DNA of 64,000 nt from CAYJAB01 sp964368305 (GTDB lineage: Bacteria; Bacillota_I; Bacilli_A; Erysipelotrichales; Erysipelotrichaceae): positions 62,001 through 126,000 of the forward strand of contig CAYJAB010000001.1 of the NCBI GenBank assembly GCA_964368305.1, read 5' to 3'. The notes under the pieces are model-generated. The model was not told the DNA's origin, searched no databases, and saw only the letters and a list, made by a program, of their open reading frames with translations. The translations under genes were made by a program, and so were the position numbers. Of this stretch, positions 61,431 through 64,000 are shown piece after piece. Every line of letters starts with the position of its first letter. Position 1 is the stretch's first letter.

Positions 61431-62274
61431 TCGTTTTTTCTTTATTATTTTTTTCAATAATATCTTGTATTGCTTCATGCACAGAATCAACAGTATATTT
61501 TGCGCGTGATTTAATTTCATCTTTCGAGTGAGACATGCAATAACTATTCAAAAGTAAGTCAAACATTTCAAGATCATTTTCTGAATCTCCAATACATGCG
61601 ATTTCACTTAAATCAATGTTAAGATGTTGTGCAATCAAAAAGATTCCCTTTCCTTTGTTTGCGCCATCTTTTAAAATCTCAAAACTATGTGGGCTAGATT
61701 TTACTAAAGAATAACGATCCTTGAATTTCTCATTTAACAACATACGATATTCATCACATTTCTCTTGATCATCAAAATGACAACAAACTCTAGATGGTTT
61801 TTCATTTGTTAGATCTTCAATGTATTGTGCTATTGTAATATCATAAATTGTAGAATAATCACGTGGAAGTTCTGGGTTATAAGTTTGAAATCCTTTAATA
61901 AATTTAGAATCAAGAGAATCATAAACAAAATCATTGTCACGTGTTGTCATAATTAGACTTCCATCGCTTTCAAATCCTTTAAATGCATGTAGTATTTCTT
62001 TAATCTCATTAAGTTCAAACTCTGTGCAATATAAAAGTTCATTATTTAAAAGAACTTGTGCGCCTCCTTGTCCTACTGTATCAAAATAAGTATCAGCAGT
62101 ATTTAAGATTTTTGGTAAAAAAGTATGATGTCTACCTGTTGCAATTGCGAAATGAATATTGTTTTCTTTCAACAATTCAATCGCCTTTAAATTTTCACAA
62201 CTTACACCACTTGGATTTTCTTTACCTCTATAAAGTAAAGTCCCATCTAAATCAGAAAATACAAGTTTTATCAT
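61420..62274 (-). CDS. HAD superfamily phosphatase, Cof type
   Basis: A 284-residue Cof-like HAD: DLDGTLL (8-14), ATGRHHTF, Lys in KDGANKGKG and motif IV GDSENDLEM. Substrate not predictable. It is divergent from mnmG and ends inside the promoter of the ArsR operon. SD GCGAGGTAA. Confidence 0.9.
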   Translation of the reverse strand: MIKLVFSDLDGTLLYRGKENPSGVSCENLKAIELLKENNIHFAIATGRHHTFLPKILNTADTYFDTVGQGGAQVLLNNELLYCTEFELNEIKEILHAFKGFESDGSLIMTTRDNDFVYDSLDSKFIKGFQTYNPELPRDYSTIYDITIAQYIEDLTNEKPSRVCCHFDDQEKCDEYRMLLNEKFKDRYSLVKSSPHSFEILKDGANKGKGIFLIAQHLNIDLSEIACIGDSENDLEMFDLLLNSYCMSHSKDEIKSRAKYTVDSVHEAIQDIIEKNNKEKTIDN

Positions 62275-62361
62275 AATTTTACCTCGCTGGCAATATTATA
62301 ACATATACATTTAAATATAGTATAAAAAATGGTAAAATATTGAATGCAGGAGGGATTGTTT

Positions 62362-64000
62362 ATGAGAGATGTCATCGTAATAGGAGCAGGACATGCAGGT
62401 ACAGAAGCGGCACTTGCAAGTGCAAGAATGGGGTGTGATACCTTATTGATCACTTTAAAAATAGATCGTATTGCGGCAATGCCTTGTAATCCATCTATTG
62501 GAGGACCTGCAAAAGGAATTGTTGTAAAGGAAATTGATGCATTGGGAGGTCAAATGGGTAGAACCGCAGATCTTACAGCATTACAATTTAAAATGTTGAA
62601 TACGACAAAAGGACCGGGTGTGCAATCACTTCGTGTTCAATCAGATAAAATAGCGTATAGTCAAATGATGCAAGATATCATTTTAAATCAAGAAAACTTA
62701 ACTGTGCTAGAAGGTATGGTGATTGAGATTCTTGAAAAAGATAATAAAGCATATGGTGTAAAAATGGCAGATGGTGAAGTGATTCAAGCAAAAGCCATTG
62801 TTTTAACTACGGGAACGTATATGACAAGTAAAATATTAGTAGGAGATACGGCGGTAAGCTCAGGTCCGGATGATGATCCTACTACAGATAAATTATCACA
62901 ATCTTTAAGAGATATGGGACTAAAAACATTTAGATTAAAAACAGGCACGCCACCTAGAGTTTTGACGACATCGATTGATTTTTCAAAAACAACTGAGCAG
63001 CCAGGGAGTGAAGAGTTTTACCGTTTTTCTTACTTAACAAAAAAAGAAGAAATCATCCAAGATCCAGTTATGTGTTATTTAACATATACAGCACCATTGA
63101 CACATGAAATCATTTATAACAATATTGAAAAATCAAGTATGTACAGTGGTCTTGTAGAAGGAGTAGGTCCGCGTTATTGTCCATCGATAGAAGATAAATT
63201 AATGCGTTTTAAAGATAAAGAAAGACATCAACTATTTTTAGAGCCAGAGTCTTTATCATTAGATACAACGTATATTCAAGGATTTTCTACTTCGCTTCCA
63301 CACGATATTCAAGATAAGATTATTCGTTCACTTCCAGGACTAAGTGATGTAGAAATTATTAAATATGCATATGCAATAGAATACGATGCAATCGATCCAC
63401 TTCAATTAAAACCAAGTCTTGAAACTAAAAAAATTGAAGGGTTATTTTGTGGTGGACAAATTAATGGAACATCAGGGTATGAAGAAGCTGCAGCACTTGG
63501 TATGATGGCGGGGATTAATGCGGTTTTAAAAATTCAAAACAAGCCTGAATTTGTCTTAAAAAGAGATGAAGCCTATATTGGGGTAATGATTGATGATTTA
63601 GTAACAAAAGGGACAAATGAGCCATATCGCTTACTGACATCACGTGCGGAGTATCGATTATTATTAAGACATGATAATGCGGATACAAGACTTACGCAGT
63701 ACGGATATGATTTAAATATTGTAAGTGAAGATCAGTATGTATATTATTTAAATATAAAAAAACAAATGGAAGCATTAAATAAAGTATTAAATGAAAATAC
63801 ATTCTCTTTTAAGGATGATGTGAATACATATTTAATAGAAGTTGGGTATACAAGATTAAATGAAAGAATTACAATTGCGGACTTATTAAAAAGACCAAAA
63901 GTTACATTAAAAGGCTTACAGCCATATATCAGACTTGCGTTTGAAGATGAGGTTTTACATAGAACTGAAATTGAAATAAAGTATGAAGGATATATTACAA
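62362..64000 (+). CDS. mnmG: tRNA uridine-5-carboxymethylaminomethyl modification enzyme MnmG (partial)
   Basis: 5' part (546 codons; full length about 620). FAD site GAGHAGTEAALASARMG at residues 8-24 and PCNPSIGGPAKG near 45 are family signatures; GTYMTSKILVG and GTPPRVL are also visible. With MnmE it modifies U34 of tRNAs. The frame is open to the window edge, so the C-terminus is cut off. SD AGGAGGG at 62348-62354. In many Bacillota the next genes are rsmG, parA and parB. Confidence 0.96.
   Translation, partial: MRDVIVIGAGHAGTEAALASARMGCDTLLITLKIDRIAAMPCNPSIGGPAKGIVVKEIDALGGQMGRTADLTALQFKMLNTTKGPGVQSLRVQSDKIAYSQMMQDIILNQENLTVLEGMVIEILEKDNKAYGVKMADGEVIQAKAIVLTTGTYMTSKILVGDTAVSSGPDDDPTTDKLSQSLRDMGLKTFRLKTGTPPRVLTTSIDFSKTTEQPGSEEFYRFSYLTKKEEIIQDPVMCYLTYTAPLTHEIIYNNIEKSSMYSGLVEGVGPRYCPSIEDKLMRFKDKERHQLFLEPESLSLDTTYIQGFSTSLPHDIQDKIIRSLPGLSDVEIIKYAYAIEYDAIDPLQLKPSLETKKIEGLFCGGQINGTSGYEEAAALGMMAGINAVLKIQNKPEFVLKRDEAYIGVMIDDLVTKGTNEPYRLLTSRAEYRLLLRHDNADTRLTQYGYDLNIVSEDQYVYYLNIKKQMEALNKVLNENTFSFKDDVNTYLIEVGYTRLNERITIADLLKRPKVTLKGLQPYIRLAFEDEVLHRTEIEIKYEGYIT

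Overview
The window is the replication-origin region of a low-GC, walled member of the Bacillota. It most resembles the Erysipelotrichia-type lineages, although that placement is inferred from gene families and gene order rather than from a search. Supporting signs are AT-rich DNA, dense genes, AGGAGG-type ribosome binding sites, TTGACA/TATAAT promoters with 17-bp spacers, T-box and TPP leaders, a short SRP RNA, and cell-wall genes (rodA, a D,D-carboxypeptidase, divIC). The usual sporulation genes between mfd and divIC are absent.

The origin lies around 40.5-42.5 kb: clusters of TTATCCACA boxes sit on both sides of dnaA. Genes to the left run mostly leftward (- strand) and genes just to the right run rightward, so most genes are co-directional with forks leaving this point. 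The left origin block is dnaA, dnaN, an inserted MFS gene, yaaA (S4), recF, gyrB, gyrA, a HAD phosphatase, serS with a T-box leader, the SRP RNA, tadA, dnaX, ybaB, recR and fhs. Three perfect parS sites (TGTTTCACGTGAAACA) lie within about 2 kb here, and one is embedded in the serS T-box leader. A 10-N assembly gap interrupts serS.

Farther left are an unrecognised PUA/EVE-like protein, a CYTH protein, NAD kinase, rodA, a PTS-type permease whose IIB domain has lost its phosphorylated Cys, the mutS-mutL-miaA-tcdA operon, a dacF-like carboxypeptidase, an ABC exporter pair, rarA, dtd-folD-DUF951, ychF, an SPFH/ribbon-helix-helix pair, an M24 peptidase, the c-di-AMP receptor darA, DUF3137-lemA and a DUF1846 protein.

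The right block is rpmH, rnpA, yidC, khpB(jag), a small membrane protein, pth, mfd, rqcP-like S4 and divIC, the standard RNA/membrane/translation-repair set. An Ntn-hydrolase and a HAD gene sit between it and dnaA. From 51.7 kb onward the content is accessory: a MarR-regulated MATE pump with a 38-bp perfect palindromic operator, a YtrA-type ABC operon with two matching operators and a fresh 60-bp in-frame duplication, TPP-riboswitch-controlled thiT, a DUF349 protein, and two ArsR repressors around a metal/metalloid permease carrying six Cys-Cys pairs. The window ends inside mnmG, which in related genomes is commonly followed by rsmG and parA/parB; ParB would be the protein that reads the parS sites. 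I found no CRISPR arrays, insertion sequences, prophage genes or tRNA genes.
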